Positions 33,408-44,460 of a stretch of DNA of 64,000 nucleotides are shown in pieces. Source of the stretch: Actinomycetales bacterium. Its GTDB lineage: Bacteria; Actinomycetota; Actinomycetes; Actinomycetales; Cellulomonadaceae. Numbering within the stretch: position 1 is the stretch's first letter; the number at the start of each line of letters is the position of its first letter. A program made the translations under genes and the position numbers. Under the pieces are notes generated by a model. That model saw only the letters and a list, made by a program, of their open reading frames with translations, was not told the DNA's origin and did no database searches. The stretch is from the NCBI GenBank assembly GCA_020444245.1, contig JAHLLI010000005.1, positions 213,330 to 277,329 on the forward strand, written 5' to 3'.

Positions 33408-34739
33408 GTGCGCCGTCGCGTCCTGCAGGCGACGATCGCGGCGGTCACCGTCGCGGTGGTGCTGCTGGGCATCCCCCTCGCCTTCTACGGTGCACGCCTG
33501 GTGCGCGACACCGAGCTGCGCAACCGCGACGACCGGGCGGCCGCGCTCGCCCGCCAGGTCGACGTCCGGATCGCCAACGGCCGCCCCATCACCGAGGACC
33601 TCCTGGAGGCCTACGTCGGCGGCGACGACGGCAGCCTGCCCGCCTCGGTGACGGTGCTCACCAAGGACGGGACCCGGGTGCGGGCCGGCGAGCCGATCGG
33701 CGGCCGGGCGTATCCGACGGTGGTCCGGGCCCCCGAGTCCGACGCGGTGATCATCTTCACGCTCTCCTGGTGGGACGTGTTCTGGCGCTCGGCGCGGGCG
33801 GTCGCGCTGGTGATCGCCGCCTCGTTGGTGGCGTTCGGCGCCGGGATCGCCGTGGCGCTGTGGTCGGCCAGGCGGCTGTCCGCACCGCTGATCTACCTCG
33901 CGGCGAGCGCCGAGCAGCTGGGCAGCGGCCAGGTGCGCCCGCACCTGGAGGCCTCGGGCGTCGAGGAGATCGACCTCGTCGCCGCCGAGCTGGGCCGCAG
34001 CGCCGACCGGTTGGCGGGGCGGCTGGCCATCGAGCGCCAGTTCGCGGCCGACGCCTCGCACCAGCTCCGCACGCCGCTGACGGCGCTGAGCATGCGGCTG
34101 GAGGAGATCTCCCTGGCCTCGGACTCCGACGAGGTGCGTGAGGAGGCCCGGATCGCCATGGAGCAGGTCGAGCGCCTGGTCGCGGTGGTCGACGACCTGC
34201 TGCACCGCTCGCGCAGCGCGGCCGGCGGCACGACGGAGGCCGTGCACCTGCTGGAGATCGTGCACCAGCAGCGCGAGGAGTGGGGCCCGGCGTTCGAGCG
34301 GGCCGGCCGCGCGCTGGTGGTCGAGGTGGCGTCCGATGTCGCGGTGCTGGCCACGCCGGGGGCGCTCGCCCAGGTGCTGGCGACGCTGATCGAGAACTCG
34401 CTCAAGCACGGCGACGGGACCACGACGGTCCGGGCCCGGACCTCCGGCTCCAGCGGCGCGATCGCGGTGGACGTCACCGACGAGGGCCCCGGCGTGCCCG
34501 ACGAGCTCGCCCCGCGGATCTTCGAGCGGGAGGTCACCTCGGGCAGCGGGACGGGGCTGGGGCTGGCGCTGGCCAGGGACCTGGTCGCGGCCGACGGCGG
34601 CCGGCTCGAGCTCGCCCAGCGGCGACCGCCGATCTTCACGATCTTCCTGGCCGGCGTGCCGCGCCTGTTCGACCCCTCGGTGGTGCTGCCGCGTGGTGCG
34701 GCCGTGTCACCCGGCCGTGGCCGTCGCGGTCGCCGGTGA
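33408..34739 (+). CDS. OmpR-partner sensor histidine kinase
   Basis: 443 residues. Two membrane segments (about 7-28 and 130-152) flank an external sensor domain of about 100 residues; a HAMP-like linker, HisKA with H218 in DASHQLRTPL and a HATPase_c domain with TGLGLALARDL follow. The signal is unknown. The GTG at 33408 follows a GAGGTAGGG purine run. The 3' end overlaps the convergent gtrA-like gene by 33 bp. Confidence 0.92.
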   Translation: MRRRVLQATIAAVTVAVVLLGIPLAFYGARLVRDTELRNRDDRAAALARQVDVRIANGRPITEDLLEAYVGGDDGSLPASVTVLTKDGTRVRAGEPIGGRAYPTVVRAPESDAVIIFTLSWWDVFWRSARAVALVIAASLVAFGAGIAVALWSARRLSAPLIYLAASAEQLGSGQVRPHLEASGVEEIDLVAAELGRSADRLAGRLAIERQFAADASHQLRTPLTALSMRLEEISLASDSDEVREEARIAMEQVERLVAVVDDLLHRSRSAAGGTTEAVHLLEIVHQQREEWGPAFERAGRALVVEVASDVAVLATPGALAQVLATLIENSLKHGDGTTTVRARTSGSSGAIAVDVTDEGPGVPDELAPRIFEREVTSGSGTGLGLALARDLVAADGGRLELAQRRPPIFTIFLAGVPRLFDPSVVLPRGAAVSPGRGRRGRR

Positions 34740-35165
34740 GGGTTCGGGCGCCGGCGCGGTGAAGACCAGGCGCCGGTAGGCGACGTACCGGAAGAGCGTG
34801 CCCAGTGCCAGTCCCACGACGTTCGCCGAGATGTTGTCCGCCAGCGGTGAGGTCAGCCCGAGCAGGTAGTGGGAGAAGGCCAGGCAGCCCACCGCGATGG
34901 CCATCCCGACGACGTTGATGGCGGCGAAGACCGCCAGCTCGCGACCCCGCGAGGCGGTGCGCCGGTCGGCGAACGTCCAGTAGCGGTTGCCCACCCATGC
35001 GACCACGGTCGCGACGGCGACCGAGACGACCTTCGCGGTCAGCGGCTTGTGCTCGAGCAGGGGCAGCGGTCCGAAGCGCAGCAGGTTGAACAGCCCGGCG
35101 TCGACCACGTACGCGAGCGCGCCGACGAACCCGAAGCGGATCAGCTCGATCAGTCGTGCTCGCAC
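34707..35165 (-). CDS. GtrA family membrane protein
   Basis: 152 residues with four membrane helices and the GtrA-family opening FGFVGALAYVVDAG and GNRYWTF. GtrA proteins are thought to move lipid-linked sugars across the membrane, which fits the glycan genes 2 kb away. The GTG at 35165 is chosen by a TACCCT hexamer 6 nt upstream and by the usual family N-terminus; the longer frame crosses into purK. Its last 33 bp overlap the kinase gene. Confidence 0.88.
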   Translation of the reverse strand: MRARLIELIRFGFVGALAYVVDAGLFNLLRFGPLPLLEHKPLTAKVVSVAVATVVAWVGNRYWTFADRRTASRGRELAVFAAINVVGMAIAVGCLAFSHYLLGLTSPLADNISANVVGLALGTLFRYVAYRRLVFTAPAPEPSPATATATAG

Positions 35166-35171
35166 CGAGCC

Positions 35172-35177
35172 AGGGTA
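35172..35177 (-). promoter_or_regulatory. -10 hexamer of leaderless gtrA-like gene
   Basis: TACCCT on the minus strand, 6 nt before the GTG at 35165. It lies only 12 bp from the opposing purK hexamer. Confidence 0.5.
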
Positions 35178-35189
35178 ACCCGACGCCGG

Positions 35190-35195
35190 TACGCT
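35190..35195 (+). promoter_or_regulatory. -10 hexamer of purK
   Basis: TACGCT ends 8 nt before the GTG at 35204. The matching -35 would fall at or inside the start of the divergent gtrA-like gene. Confidence 0.5.
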
Positions 35196-35203
35196 CGGCG
35201 CCC

Positions 35204-36409
35204 GTGACGGTGGTGGCTGTGGTCGGCGGTGGACAGCTCGCGCGGATGATGACTCCTGCGGCGACGGCCCTGGGCGTGCGCCTCCGGGTCCTGGTGGAGG
35301 GACCGACGGTCGCGGCCGCCCAGGTGGTGGTCGACGCGCCGGTGGGCGCGCCACGGCAGGCCGAGGACGTGCTCGACCTGGTGCGCGGCGGGGACGACGG
35401 TCCGATGGCCGACGTGCTGACCTTCGAGCACGAGCACATCGGCGCCGACGTGCTCGAGCGGGTGCGTGAGCTCGGCGTCCCGGTGCGTCCCTCGGCCGAG
35501 GCGCTGCGGTACGCCCAGGACAAGCTGGCGATGCGCGAGCGGCTGACCGAGCTCGGGGTGCCGTGCCCCAGGTGGGCGCCGGTGCCCGACGCGGCCGCGC
35601 TGGCCGCGTTCCTGGACCAGGTGGGCGGCCGCGCGGTGGTCAAGACCTCCCGCGGGGGCTACGACGGCAAGGGCGTGCGCGTGGTCGACGCGCCCGACCA
35701 GGTCGACGACTGGTTCGAGGCGGCCGCGCAGGGCGGACCGGCGCTGCTCGCGGAGGAGGCCGTGGGCTTCGCCCGCGAGCTCGCGGTGCTGCTCGCGCGC
35801 CGGCCGTCGGGGGAGCTGCGCGCGTGGCCGGTGGTCGAGACGGTGCAGCGCGGCGGGGTGTGCTCGGAGGTGATCGCGCCGGCGCCGGGCCTGGACCCGG
35901 CGCTGGAGCGGGCGGCGCTGGACGCGGCGACCCGGGTCGCCGAGGGGCTGGACGTCACGGGCGTGCTGGCCGTGGAGATGTTCGAGGTCCTGGGCGTGGG
36001 CGGCGAGCCGGACCGCGTGCTGGTCAACGAGCTGGCGATGCGCCCGCACAACTCGGGCCACTGGACCATCGACGGTGCGGTGACCAGCCAGTTCGAGCAG
36101 CACCTGCGTGCCGTGCTCGACCTGCCGCTCGGCGACCCGAGCCCGCGGGCGCCGTGGTCGGTGATGGCCAACGTGCTCGGCAGCACGCGCGAGAAGCTCA
36201 CCGACGCGCTGCCCTACGTGCTGGTCGACCCGCACCTGCGGGTGCACCTGTACGGCAAGGACGTGCGACCGGGGCGCAAGCTCGGGCACGTCACCGCGGT
36301 CGGCCACGAGCTGGCGGACCTGCGGGCCCGTGCCAGGGCCGGGGCGGACCTGCTCCAGGGTTTCGCGGAGGGCGCAGCGCCCGACGGCCGCCGTGGCGGG
36401 TCGGTCTGA
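35204..36409 (+). CDS. purK: N5-carboxyaminoimidazole ribonucleotide synthase
   Basis: A 401-residue ATP-grasp enzyme that carboxylates AIR with ATP and bicarbonate in purine synthesis. The N-terminal [11 protein letters not shown], the [14 protein letters not shown]-binding loop, the FEHEHI segment and [17 protein letters not shown] near the C-terminus are standard for PurK. The GTG at 35204 is chosen by homology of the N-terminus and the -10 spacing. It is followed 28 bp later by purE. Confidence 0.96.
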   Translation: MTVVAVVGGGQLARMMTPAATALGVRLRVLVEGPTVAAAQVVVDAPVGAPRQAEDVLDLVRGGDDGPMADVLTFEHEHIGADVLERVRELGVPVRPSAEALRYAQDKLAMRERLTELGVPCPRWAPVPDAAALAAFLDQVGGRAVVKTSRGGYDGKGVRVVDAPDQVDDWFEAAAQGGPALLAEEAVGFARELAVLLARRPSGELRAWPVVETVQRGGVCSEVIAPAPGLDPALERAALDAATRVAEGLDVTGVLAVEMFEVLGVGGEPDRVLVNELAMRPHNSGHWTIDGAVTSQFEQHLRAVLDLPLGDPSPRAPWSVMANVLGSTREKLTDALPYVLVDPHLRVHLYGKDVRPGRKLGHVTAVGHELADLRARARAGADLLQGFAEGAAPDGRRGGSV

Positions 36410-36437
36410 CAGGCTGGGCGACGGCGAAGGAGGACGC

Positions 36438-36977
36438 GTGGGCGAGCAGCCGCTGGTGGGCGTGGTGATGGGCTCGGACTCGGACTGGCCGGTGATGCAG
36501 GCCGCCGCCGAGGTGCTCGACGACTTCGGCGTGCCGTACGAGGCGGACGTGGTCTCCGCGCACCGGATGCCGCAGGACATGGTCGACTACGGCCGCTCGG
36601 CGGCCGAGCGCGGACTGCGGGTGATCGTCGCGGGCGCCGGAGGGGCGGCCCACCTGCCCGGCATGCTGGCCTCGGTCACTCCGCTGCCGGTGATCGGCGT
36701 GCCCGTGCCGCTGGCCCACCTGGACGGGCTCGACTCTCTGCTGTCGATCGTCCAGATGCCCGCCGGGGTCCCGGTCGCGACGGTCTCGGTGGGCGGGGCG
36801 CGCAACGCCGGCCTGCTGGCGGTGCGCATCCTTGCGGCCGGGGACGGTGACCTGGCGGCGCGGTTGCGTGACGCGATGGTCGCGTTCCAGGTCGACCTGC
36901 GCGGGCAGGCGGTCGCCAAGGGCGAGCGTCTGCGGGCCCGCGTGTCCGGCGGGCAGCCCACCGGCTTCAGCGCCTGA
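36438..36977 (+). CDS. purE: N5-carboxyaminoimidazole ribonucleotide mutase
   Basis: A 179-residue class I PurE that moves the carboxylate of N5-CAIR to C4, the step after PurK. The signature GSDSDWPVM, the SAHRMP loop with the catalytic histidine, and [12 protein letters not shown] are all present. The GTG at 36438 follows GAAGGAGG, an excellent ribosome site, which decides the start. It is co-transcribed with purK. Confidence 0.96.
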   Translation: MGEQPLVGVVMGSDSDWPVMQAAAEVLDDFGVPYEADVVSAHRMPQDMVDYGRSAAERGLRVIVAGAGGAAHLPGMLASVTPLPVIGVPVPLAHLDGLDSLLSIVQMPAGVPVATVSVGGARNAGLLAVRILAAGDGDLAARLRDAMVAFQVDLRGQAVAKGERLRARVSGGQPTGFSA

Positions 36978-36988
36978 CCTGCCGGAGC

Positions 36989-37003
36989 GGCCCCGCGAGG
37001 GCC
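36989..37003. terminator. weak hairpin between convergent purE and rfbB
   Basis: GGCCC-CGCGA-GGGCC, a 5-bp GC stem, in the 60-bp gap between convergent genes. Confidence 0.3.
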
Positions 37004-37037
37004 CCGCGACGCCGCGTTGCGCTCGTGCTCCCCGCGT

Positions 37038-38668
<1,631 letters not shown>

Positions 38669-38693
38669 CGCGGTCCTTCCCGGAGTCCGGGCC

Positions 38694-38716
38694 AGCGTAG
38701 CGGCGCCCGCTACGCT
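38694..38716. promoter_or_regulatory. palindromic divergent promoter/operator between rfbC and rfbD
   Basis: AGCGTAGCGG-CGC-CCGCTACGCT: perfect 10-bp arms around 3 nt. The outer six bases of each arm read TACGCT outward on their own strand, a -10-like hexamer facing each gene. The site could be a divergent promoter, a repressor operator, or both. Confidence 0.55.
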
Positions 38717-38792
38717 CGACGGACCCGGGCGTGGGCTCCTGGACGTCGTGCGACGCTCGGGTCGTCGAGCGCCGCACGCACTGGAGGTGGAG

Positions 38793-39644
38793 ATGCGCTG
38801 GCTGGTGGTGGGCGCCGCAGGCATGCTCGGTAGGGACCTCGTCGCGGCGCTCGAGTCCGACGGCCGGAGCGTGACGGCGATGGGCCGAGCCCAGGTGGAC
38901 CTCACCGACCCTCGGCAGACGTTGGAGGCCGTCGCGGACCATGACGTCGTCGTCAACTGCGCCGCGTACACCGCCGTGGACGCGGCGCAGGCGGACGAGG
39001 CCGCGGCGTTCGCGGTCAACGCGATCGGGGTGGCGAACCTCGGCAGGGCGACCCGACGGTTCGGCGCGCGGCTCGTGCACCTGTCGACGGACTACGTGTT
39101 CGACGGGACCGCGACGGCTCCCTATGCCGAGGACGCCGCACTCGCGCCGCGGTCCGCCTACGGGCGGACCAAGGCGGCGGGCGAGTGGGCCGCGGCGGCC
39201 GAGGCCCCGGATCTGCTGCTGCTGCGCACCGCGTGGCTCTACGGAGCCCACGGCGCGTGCTTCCCTCGGACCATCGCCCGGCTCGCACGCGAGCGCGGTG
39301 GCGTCGACGTGGTCGACGACCAGCGCGGGCAGCCGACGTGGACCGTTGACGTGGCCGACCTGATCATCCGGCTCGTCGACGCGGGTGTCGCACCGGGCAC
39401 CTACCACGCGACGTCGTCGGGGGACGCGTCGTGGTTCGAGTTCGCCCGGGATGTCGTGGAAGCGGCGGGCCTGGACCCGGGCACCGTCCGCCCCACCACC
39501 AGCGAGGCGTTCGTCCGGGCCGCACCGAGGCCCGCCTGGAGCGTGCTCGGACACGGCACGCTCCGCGCCGCCGGTGTCGAACCGATCGGCCCGTGGCGCG
39601 AGCGCTGGGCGCTGGCGGCCTCCCGGGTCCTGGACGCGAGGTGA
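38793..39644 (+). CDS. rfbD: dTDP-4-dehydrorhamnose reductase
   Basis: A 283-residue NAD(P)-dependent reductase, last step of dTDP-L-rhamnose synthesis. It has the N-terminal VVGAAGMLGRDL, the LSTDYVFDG segment and the catalytic YGRTKAAGE (Tyr-x3-Lys). The ATG at 38793 follows GGAGGTGG, a strong ribosome site. It is divergent from rfbCB and convergent with rfbA, 13 bp from its stop. Confidence 0.95.
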   Translation: MRWLVVGAAGMLGRDLVAALESDGRSVTAMGRAQVDLTDPRQTLEAVADHDVVVNCAAYTAVDAAQADEAAAFAVNAIGVANLGRATRRFGARLVHLSTDYVFDGTATAPYAEDAALAPRSAYGRTKAAGEWAAAAEAPDLLLLRTAWLYGAHGACFPRTIARLARERGGVDVVDDQRGQPTWTVDVADLIIRLVDAGVAPGTYHATSSGDASWFEFARDVVEAAGLDPGTVRPTTSEAFVRAAPRPAWSVLGHGTLRAAGVEPIGPWRERWALAASRVLDAR

Positions 39645-39657
39645 CCGGCCGGGCGCC

Positions 39658-40542
39658 TCAGCGTCGGTCGACGCCGCCGTCCTGCTCGAGCAGCTCGAGC
39701 AGGTAGCTGCCGTAGCCGGACTTGACCAGCGGCTCGGCCCGGACGCGGAGCTCGTCGTCGCTGAGGAAGCCCATGCGCCAGGCGACCTCCTCCGGTGCGC
39801 CGATCTTCAGGCCCTGCCGATGCTCGATGGTGCGCACGTAGTCCGAGGCCTCGACGAGCGAGTCGAACGTGCCGGTGTCCAGCCATGCGGTGCCGCGCGG
39901 GAGCACCTCGACCTGGAGACGGCCCTGGTCCATGTAGTGCCGGTTGACGTCGGTGATCTCCAGCTCGCCGCGCGCCGAGGGGCGCAGGTTCCGGGCGATC
40001 TCCACGACGTCGGCGTCGTAGAAGTACAGGCCGGGGACCGCGTAGCTGCTGCGCGGGTGGGCCGGCTTCTCCTCCAGGGAGATCGCGCGGCCCTCGTCGT
40101 CCACCTCGACCACGCCGTAGGCCGTCGGGTCCGCCACCCGGTAGGCGAAGATGGCCCCGCCGTCCAGGTCGTGGAACCGGGCCAGCCGGGACCCGAGGCC
40201 CGGCCCGTAGAAGATGTTGTCGCCGAGCACGAGGGCGGCGGGGCCGCCGGCGAGGAACTCCTCACCGAGCAGGAACGCCTGCGCCAGGCCGTCGGGGCTC
40301 GGCTGCACCGTGTAGGTGATGGCCACGCCGTACTGCGACCCGTCGCCCAGCAGGCGCCTGAACTGCTCCGCCTCGTGCGGCGTCGTGATGACGAGGATGT
40401 CCCGGATACCCGCAAGGATCAGCGTCGAGAGCGGGTAGTAGATCATCGGCTTGTCGTAGACCGGCAGCAGCTGCTTGCTGGCACCGAGCGTGATCGGGTG
40501 CAGTCGTGTGCCGGAGCCACCGGCGAGGATGATGCCGCGCAT
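39658..40542 (-). CDS. rfbA: glucose-1-phosphate thymidylyltransferase
   Basis: A 294-residue nucleotidyltransferase, first step of dTDP-L-rhamnose synthesis. The nucleotide-binding [11 protein letters not shown], the [12 protein letters not shown] loop and GTAWLDTGT are canonical. The ATG at 40542 gives the standard [10 protein letters not shown]-terminus; ATGs at 40551 and 40554 would add four residues. A CATGAT hexamer 7 nt before 40542 would also fit a leaderless start there. Confidence 0.96.
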   Translation of the reverse strand: MRGIILAGGSGTRLHPITLGASKQLLPVYDKPMIYYPLSTLILAGIRDILVITTPHEAEQFRRLLGDGSQYGVAITYTVQPSPDGLAQAFLLGEEFLAGGPAALVLGDNIFYGPGLGSRLARFHDLDGGAIFAYRVADPTAYGVVEVDDEGRAISLEEKPAHPRSSYAVPGLYFYDADVVEIARNLRPSARGELEITDVNRHYMDQGRLQVEVLPRGTAWLDTGTFDSLVEASDYVRTIEHRQGLKIGAPEEVAWRMGFLSDDELRVRAEPLVKSGYGSYLLELLEQDGGVDRR

Positions 40543-40624
40543 GGCCGCCATCATGCCGCACGGGTGATCGCCGCCGGCGGGCTCGACGCGGCCGCGACCC
40601 CGGGTGCCTGGCGCGTCCGGCCTG

Positions 40625-41998
40625 CTAGGGCGCCGCTGTGAGCTCGCCGCGGGAGCCCGGTTCCAGCGTCCCGTCCGTGACGGCCGCGAAGAACGCCGGG
40701 GCCGTGTCCGGGTCGAGGAGGACGGTCGAGCCCACGCCGCCCGGCCGGTAGTCCGGGTTGGCGATCGGGGGGGTGCCCCGCACCCCGTCCTTGCCGGACG
40801 CGGCGCGGAACGCCAGTGCGAGGCGCCCGAGCGTCACGATGTTGGCGTGCTGGTCCACCACCAGCGCGCCGAGGCCCGCGTCGATCAGCGAGACCTGGCG
40901 TGAGGGGTGCCACAGCAGGGACTTGTCGGAGACCTTCCCCGTCACGGCGGAGATCAGCTCGCGCTGGCGGCGCTCGCGGCCGATGTCGCCCTCACGGTCG
41001 GCCTTGCGCATCCGTGCGTAGGCCACCGCGGTCGTCCCGTCGACGAGCTTGCAGCCGGGCGCGTCCCAGGTGAGCTTGGAGTCCTTGTCGTTGATCGGGA
41101 AGTCGACCTTGTCGACGGCGGGGTCGAAGCAGAGCGTGACGCCGCCCACGGCGTTGACCACCCGGGAGACGCCGCCCAGCCCGACCTCGACGAAGTGGTC
41201 GACGTGCATCCCGGTCAGCTGCTCCACTGTCGACACCAGGAGGGCCGGTCCTCCGTAGGCGTAGGCGGCGTTGAGCTTGCCGGGACCGTGGCCCGGGATG
41301 TCGACGTACGTGTCGCGCGGCAGGCTGATCAGGGCCGTCGGGCCGGACCGCGGGACGTGCAGCAGCATGATCGTGTCCGAGCGCTGCCCGGTGGTGCCGT
41401 CCTGCTTGATGCCCTCGGCACCGCCGCGCGCGTCGGAGCCGGCGAGCAGGTAGGTGGTCCCCGGGGTGGTGTCGGGGGTGCCGCTCAGGGCGTCGACGTG
41501 CTCGATCTTGCCGTTGGCCCACACCGTCAGCCCGATCGGCCACGCGAGCAGGAGCACCAGGACCAGGGCCACCGTGGCCCCGGCGCGGCGCCTCAGCACC
41601 GCAGCGCGGGAGCGCTTCGGCGCCGGCTTCGACGGCGTGGGGCTCGGGGCGCGACGCCCGGTGCCGCGCGGATCCGGTGATGTCCGGGTGGGCTGGGGTC
41701 GGCGGGCCTGGCTCGAGGGGCTGAAGGTGGGCGGGGCGGCCACGCCGCGGGGCGGGGTGTCGCCCCGCGAGCCGCTGCCCGCCGGTCCGCCGCTCCGGGC
41801 CGGCGGCGCGGGACGCCCGCCGGACCCGTTGCCGGGCCGCCCTCCCGACCCTGCGGCGGGGCGACCGCCGGAGCCGGCGGCGGGGCGACCGCCCGACCCG
41901 GTACCGGGGCGACCGACCGGGATCGCCTGGTCGCCGCCCTCGGTGGGGCGCCGAGGCGGGCGTTGGGGCCGGAAGCTCGGTGGGGGCGTGTCAGCCAT
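40625..41998 (-). CDS. LytR-CpsA-Psr (LCP) family glycopolymer ligase 1
   Basis: 457 residues. A 130-residue cytoplasmic Pro/Gly/Arg-rich N-terminus with four GSGGRP repeats leads to one membrane helix (about 135-155) and an external LCP domain. Catalytic marks are [28 protein letters not shown] and the late [22 protein letters not shown] enzymes transfer lipid-linked polymers such as teichoic acids or capsules to peptidoglycan. Its start overlaps the end of the second LCP gene by 8 bp, so the two are coupled. Confidence 0.92.
   Translation of the reverse strand: MADTPPPSFRPQRPPRRPTEGGDQAIPVGRPGTGSGGRPAAGSGGRPAAGSGGRPGNGSGGRPAPPARSGGPAGSGSRGDTPPRGVAAPPTFSPSSQARRPQPTRTSPDPRGTGRRAPSPTPSKPAPKRSRAAVLRRRAGATVALVLVLLLAWPIGLTVWANGKIEHVDALSGTPDTTPGTTYLLAGSDARGGAEGIKQDGTTGQRSDTIMLLHVPRSGPTALISLPRDTYVDIPGHGPGKLNAAYAYGGPALLVSTVEQLTGMHVDHFVEVGLGGVSRVVNAVGGVTLCFDPAVDKVDFPINDKDSKLTWDAPGCKLVDGTTAVAYARMRKADREGDIGRERRQRELISAVTGKVSDKSLLWHPSRQVSLIDAGLGALVVDQHANIVTLGRLALAFRAASGKDGVRGTPPIANPDYRPGGVGSTVLLDPDTAPAFFAAVTDGTLEPGSRGELTAAP
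41807..41902 (-). repeat. GSGGRP-coding tandem repeat
   Basis: Four imperfect 24-bp units in the LCP gene code for (A/G/N)GSGGRP, residues about 33-64. The repeat is in-frame and could vary in copy number. Confidence 0.6.
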
Positions 41999-43262
41999 CG
42001 CCGCACACGCTCGAGATGTCGTCCGCGGTGAACGGGTCGACGCCGGGCGTGGGCGTGCTCGTCGGGGTCGCCGTCGCCGTCGCCGCCGGGGCGGTGCCGC
42101 TGGAGGCGCCCGGCGTGGTGCCCGGGTCCCCGGTCGTCGAGGCGGTGGCCGTGCTCGGGACCGGTCGGTCGACGATCGGCTCGTCGGCGGCCATCCGAGC
42201 CCAGATGTCGTCGGCCTCCGAGGTCCACTCCACCCGGTTGTGGTCCGAGGGCGCGACGCGCCACGGGATCGTCATGAGCGTGATGTTGCCACGGTCGATG
42301 TTGCGCAGGCTGAAGGCGAGGCCGGTGAGGTCCGGGATCGACGACATCCCGCTGGAGATGGTCAGGCTCTTGGTGGCTGCGTCCAGGAACTGGAGCAGCG
42401 CCGGCATGTCCGTGAGCAGGTTCTTCGCCATCGCCGTCTGCGCGACGGAGGCGATGAGCTCCTGCTGACGCCCGATCCGGGAGGTGTCCGAGCCGTTCAG
42501 CCCGGTACCGGTGCGGGCCCTGGCGTAGCCGAGGGCCGTGGTGCCGTCGAGCACGTGGTAGCCGGCGGTGAGCAGGTCCAGGTGGGCCTTGGGGGAGGCG
42601 ATGTCCTCCTCGATGCACATCGGCACGCCGCCGAGCGCGTCGATCATGTTGACGAACCCCGCCATGTTCACCACGACGAAGTCGTCGACGTACACGCCCG
42701 TCAGGCTCTCGACCGTCTTCTGGGTGCAGGCGGCGGCGTCGGAGACCTCACCGGTCTGGCCGCCGATCGAGAACGCGGAGTTGAACATCGCGTTGTACTG
42801 CGGCCTTGACTCGCTGCCGTCCGAGCGCTTGCAGGCCGGGATGTCCACCAGCGAGTCGCGGGGGATGGACACCATCTCGACCCGCGTCCGGTCCGCGGAG
42901 ATGTGCACGACGATCGTGGTGTCCGAGCGCTGGCCGTCGACGTCGTCCTTGGCGTACGAGCCCTGGCCTTCGCGGGTGTCCGAGCCGAGCACGAGGATGG
43001 TGACCGGCGAGCCGGCGTTCGGGTCGTCGGGGTCCGGGGTCTTGGTGACCTGGGTCGGCCGGTCGGTGCCGAGCAGCGACTCGACGTCCGCGGACTGGAT
43101 GTTGCCCTGCAGCCGGGTGTACGCGGTGGCCGCGCCGGCGAAACCGAAGGCCACGACGGCCACGGTCGTCAGGGCGATCGCGCGGGCCAGCCCGTGGCGA
43201 TGGACGCGCCCGGCGTGCCGGGGGACGCCCGCCTCGCGGCTCGTCGCATGTCTGGCGGTCAC
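41991..43262 (-). CDS. LytR-CpsA-Psr (LCP) family glycopolymer ligase 2
   Basis: 423 residues. A short basic N-terminus, one membrane helix (about 27-48) and an external LCP domain with GSDTREGQ, QRSDTTIVVHI, SIPRDSLVDIP and YARARTGTGLNGSDTSRIGRQQ, which carry the Arg/Asp active-site residues. The C-terminal 60 residues are a Thr/Pro/Ala-rich stalk. The GTG at 43262 has a TAGACT hexamer 8 nt upstream. Paired with the LCP gene downstream, it should anchor the cluster's glycan to the wall. The two may act on different polymers. Confidence 0.93.
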   Translation of the reverse strand: MTARHATSREAGVPRHAGRVHRHGLARAIALTTVAVVAFGFAGAATAYTRLQGNIQSADVESLLGTDRPTQVTKTPDPDDPNAGSPVTILVLGSDTREGQGSYAKDDVDGQRSDTTIVVHISADRTRVEMVSIPRDSLVDIPACKRSDGSESRPQYNAMFNSAFSIGGQTGEVSDAAACTQKTVESLTGVYVDDFVVVNMAGFVNMIDALGGVPMCIEEDIASPKAHLDLLTAGYHVLDGTTALGYARARTGTGLNGSDTSRIGRQQELIASVAQTAMAKNLLTDMPALLQFLDAATKSLTISSGMSSIPDLTGLAFSLRNIDRGNITLMTIPWRVAPSDHNRVEWTSEADDIWARMAADEPIVDRPVPSTATASTTGDPGTTPGASSGTAPAATATATPTSTPTPGVDPFTADDISSVCGDG

Positions 43263-43270
43263 AGGCGCTC

Positions 43271-43276
43271 AGTCTA
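43271..43276 (-). promoter_or_regulatory. -10 hexamer of leaderless LCP operon
   Basis: TAGACT on the minus strand, 8 nt before the GTG at 43262. Confidence 0.5.
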
Positions 43277-43355
43277 GGGACGCGCGCACGGCCACCCGCG
43301 GTGGTGGCGGAGCGGCACCGTGGAGGACTTGTGCAGATGGGCGGCCTGCGGTGAC

Positions 43356-43361
43356 TACCAT
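43356..43361 (+). promoter_or_regulatory. -10 hexamer of the glycan export operon
   Basis: TACCAT ends 7 nt before the ATG at 43369. It heads the chain of coupled genes GT2, ABC-2 permease, ATPase and glycosyltransferases. Confidence 0.55.
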
Positions 43362-43368
43362 CATCGGG

Positions 43369-44460
43369 ATGTCCGACGACGAGCCTGCGCTGCCCGGCGT
43401 GTCCGTGGTGCTGCCCGTGCGCAACGAGGGGCCGCACCTACGGGCGGCGGTCCGGCGCGTCCTGGCGCAGCGGTACGCGGGGCCGCTCGAGGTGGTCCTC
43501 GCGGTGGGTCCCAGCGCAGACGAGACCGCGCAGATCGCCGCGGCGATCGCTGCCGCCGACCGGCGCGTGCGGGTGGTGGACAACCCCACGGGCCGCACCG
43601 CTGCCGGCCTCAACCTCGCGATCGCGGCGTCGAGCCACGACTACATCGTGCGGGTCGACGGGCACGCGGAGGTCCCCCCGGACTACGTGACGCGGTGCGT
43701 GGCCCTCCTCACCGAGACCGGAGCGGCGAACGCCGGCGGCATGATGGTCCCGGTCGGTCGCACGCCGTTCGAGCAGGCGGTCGCACGCGCGATGAGCTCC
43801 CCGCTGGGGATCGGCGCCGAGCGTTTCCACACCGGCGGCAAGGCGGGCCCGGCCGCGACCGTGTACCTCGGTGCGTTCCGGCGCGACGCGGTCGAGGCGG
43901 TCGGCGGCTTCGACGAGGAGTTCATCCGTGCCCAGGACTGGGAGCTGAACTACCGCCTTCGGGCCGCGGGGGAGACGGTGTGGTTCGACCCGGCCCTGGG
44001 CGTGGACTACCGGCCGCGGGGCAGCCTGCGCGCCCTTGCGCGCCAGTTCCACGCGACGGGCCGGTGGCGGCGCCAGGTGATCGCCCGGTACCCCGAGACC
44101 GCGAGCCTGCGCTACCTCGCCCCGCCGGTGACGCTGGTGGCGTGCGTGGCGGGAGCCGTCGCCGCGGTCGTCGGTGCGGCCGGTCCGCGATGGATGCTGG
44201 CGGGTGCCGCGTTGCCGGGTGGCTATCTCGTCCTGGTCACCGCGGGTTCGGCGGTGGTGGGGCGCGGGATGCCCGCCCGGGCGCGTGCCTGGCTTCCCGT
44301 GGTGCTCGCCACGATGCACCTGACCTGGGGCGCCGGGTTCCTGCGCGGTGCGCCGGGTGGCTCGAGGTCCGGGCCCGGTCCGAGAACCGTCTATCCTGGG
44401 TCGGCTCGCGCGGCCAACACCGCGCCCGTGGGCGAGACTCCGATGAGGACCGAACGATGA
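43369..44460 (+). CDS. GT2 family glycosyltransferase
   Basis: 363 residues. A GT-A domain (about 8-240) has SVVLPVRNEGPHLRAAV, the nucleotide-sugar Asp in VRVDGHAEVP and the acceptor-side EEFIRAQDWELNYRL. Two or three C-terminal membrane segments (about 255-335) anchor it to the inner membrane. It resembles the succinoglycan-type GT2 group with a membrane tail. It starts the export operon and its stop overlaps the permease start (ATGA), so it probably adds an early sugar to the lipid-linked glycan. Confidence 0.9.
   Translation: MSDDEPALPGVSVVLPVRNEGPHLRAAVRRVLAQRYAGPLEVVLAVGPSADETAQIAAAIAAADRRVRVVDNPTGRTAAGLNLAIAASSHDYIVRVDGHAEVPPDYVTRCVALLTETGAANAGGMMVPVGRTPFEQAVARAMSSPLGIGAERFHTGGKAGPAATVYLGAFRRDAVEAVGGFDEEFIRAQDWELNYRLRAAGETVWFDPALGVDYRPRGSLRALARQFHATGRWRRQVIARYPETASLRYLAPPVTLVACVAGAVAAVVGAAGPRWMLAGAALPGGYLVLVTAGSAVVGRGMPARARAWLPVVLATMHLTWGAGFLRGAPGGSRSGPGPRTVYPGSARAANTAPVGETPMRTER

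Noticed and set aside
40625..41998. Phase-variable contingency locus at the GSGGRP repeats
   Set aside because: Units are multiples of three bases, so slippage would not switch the gene off.
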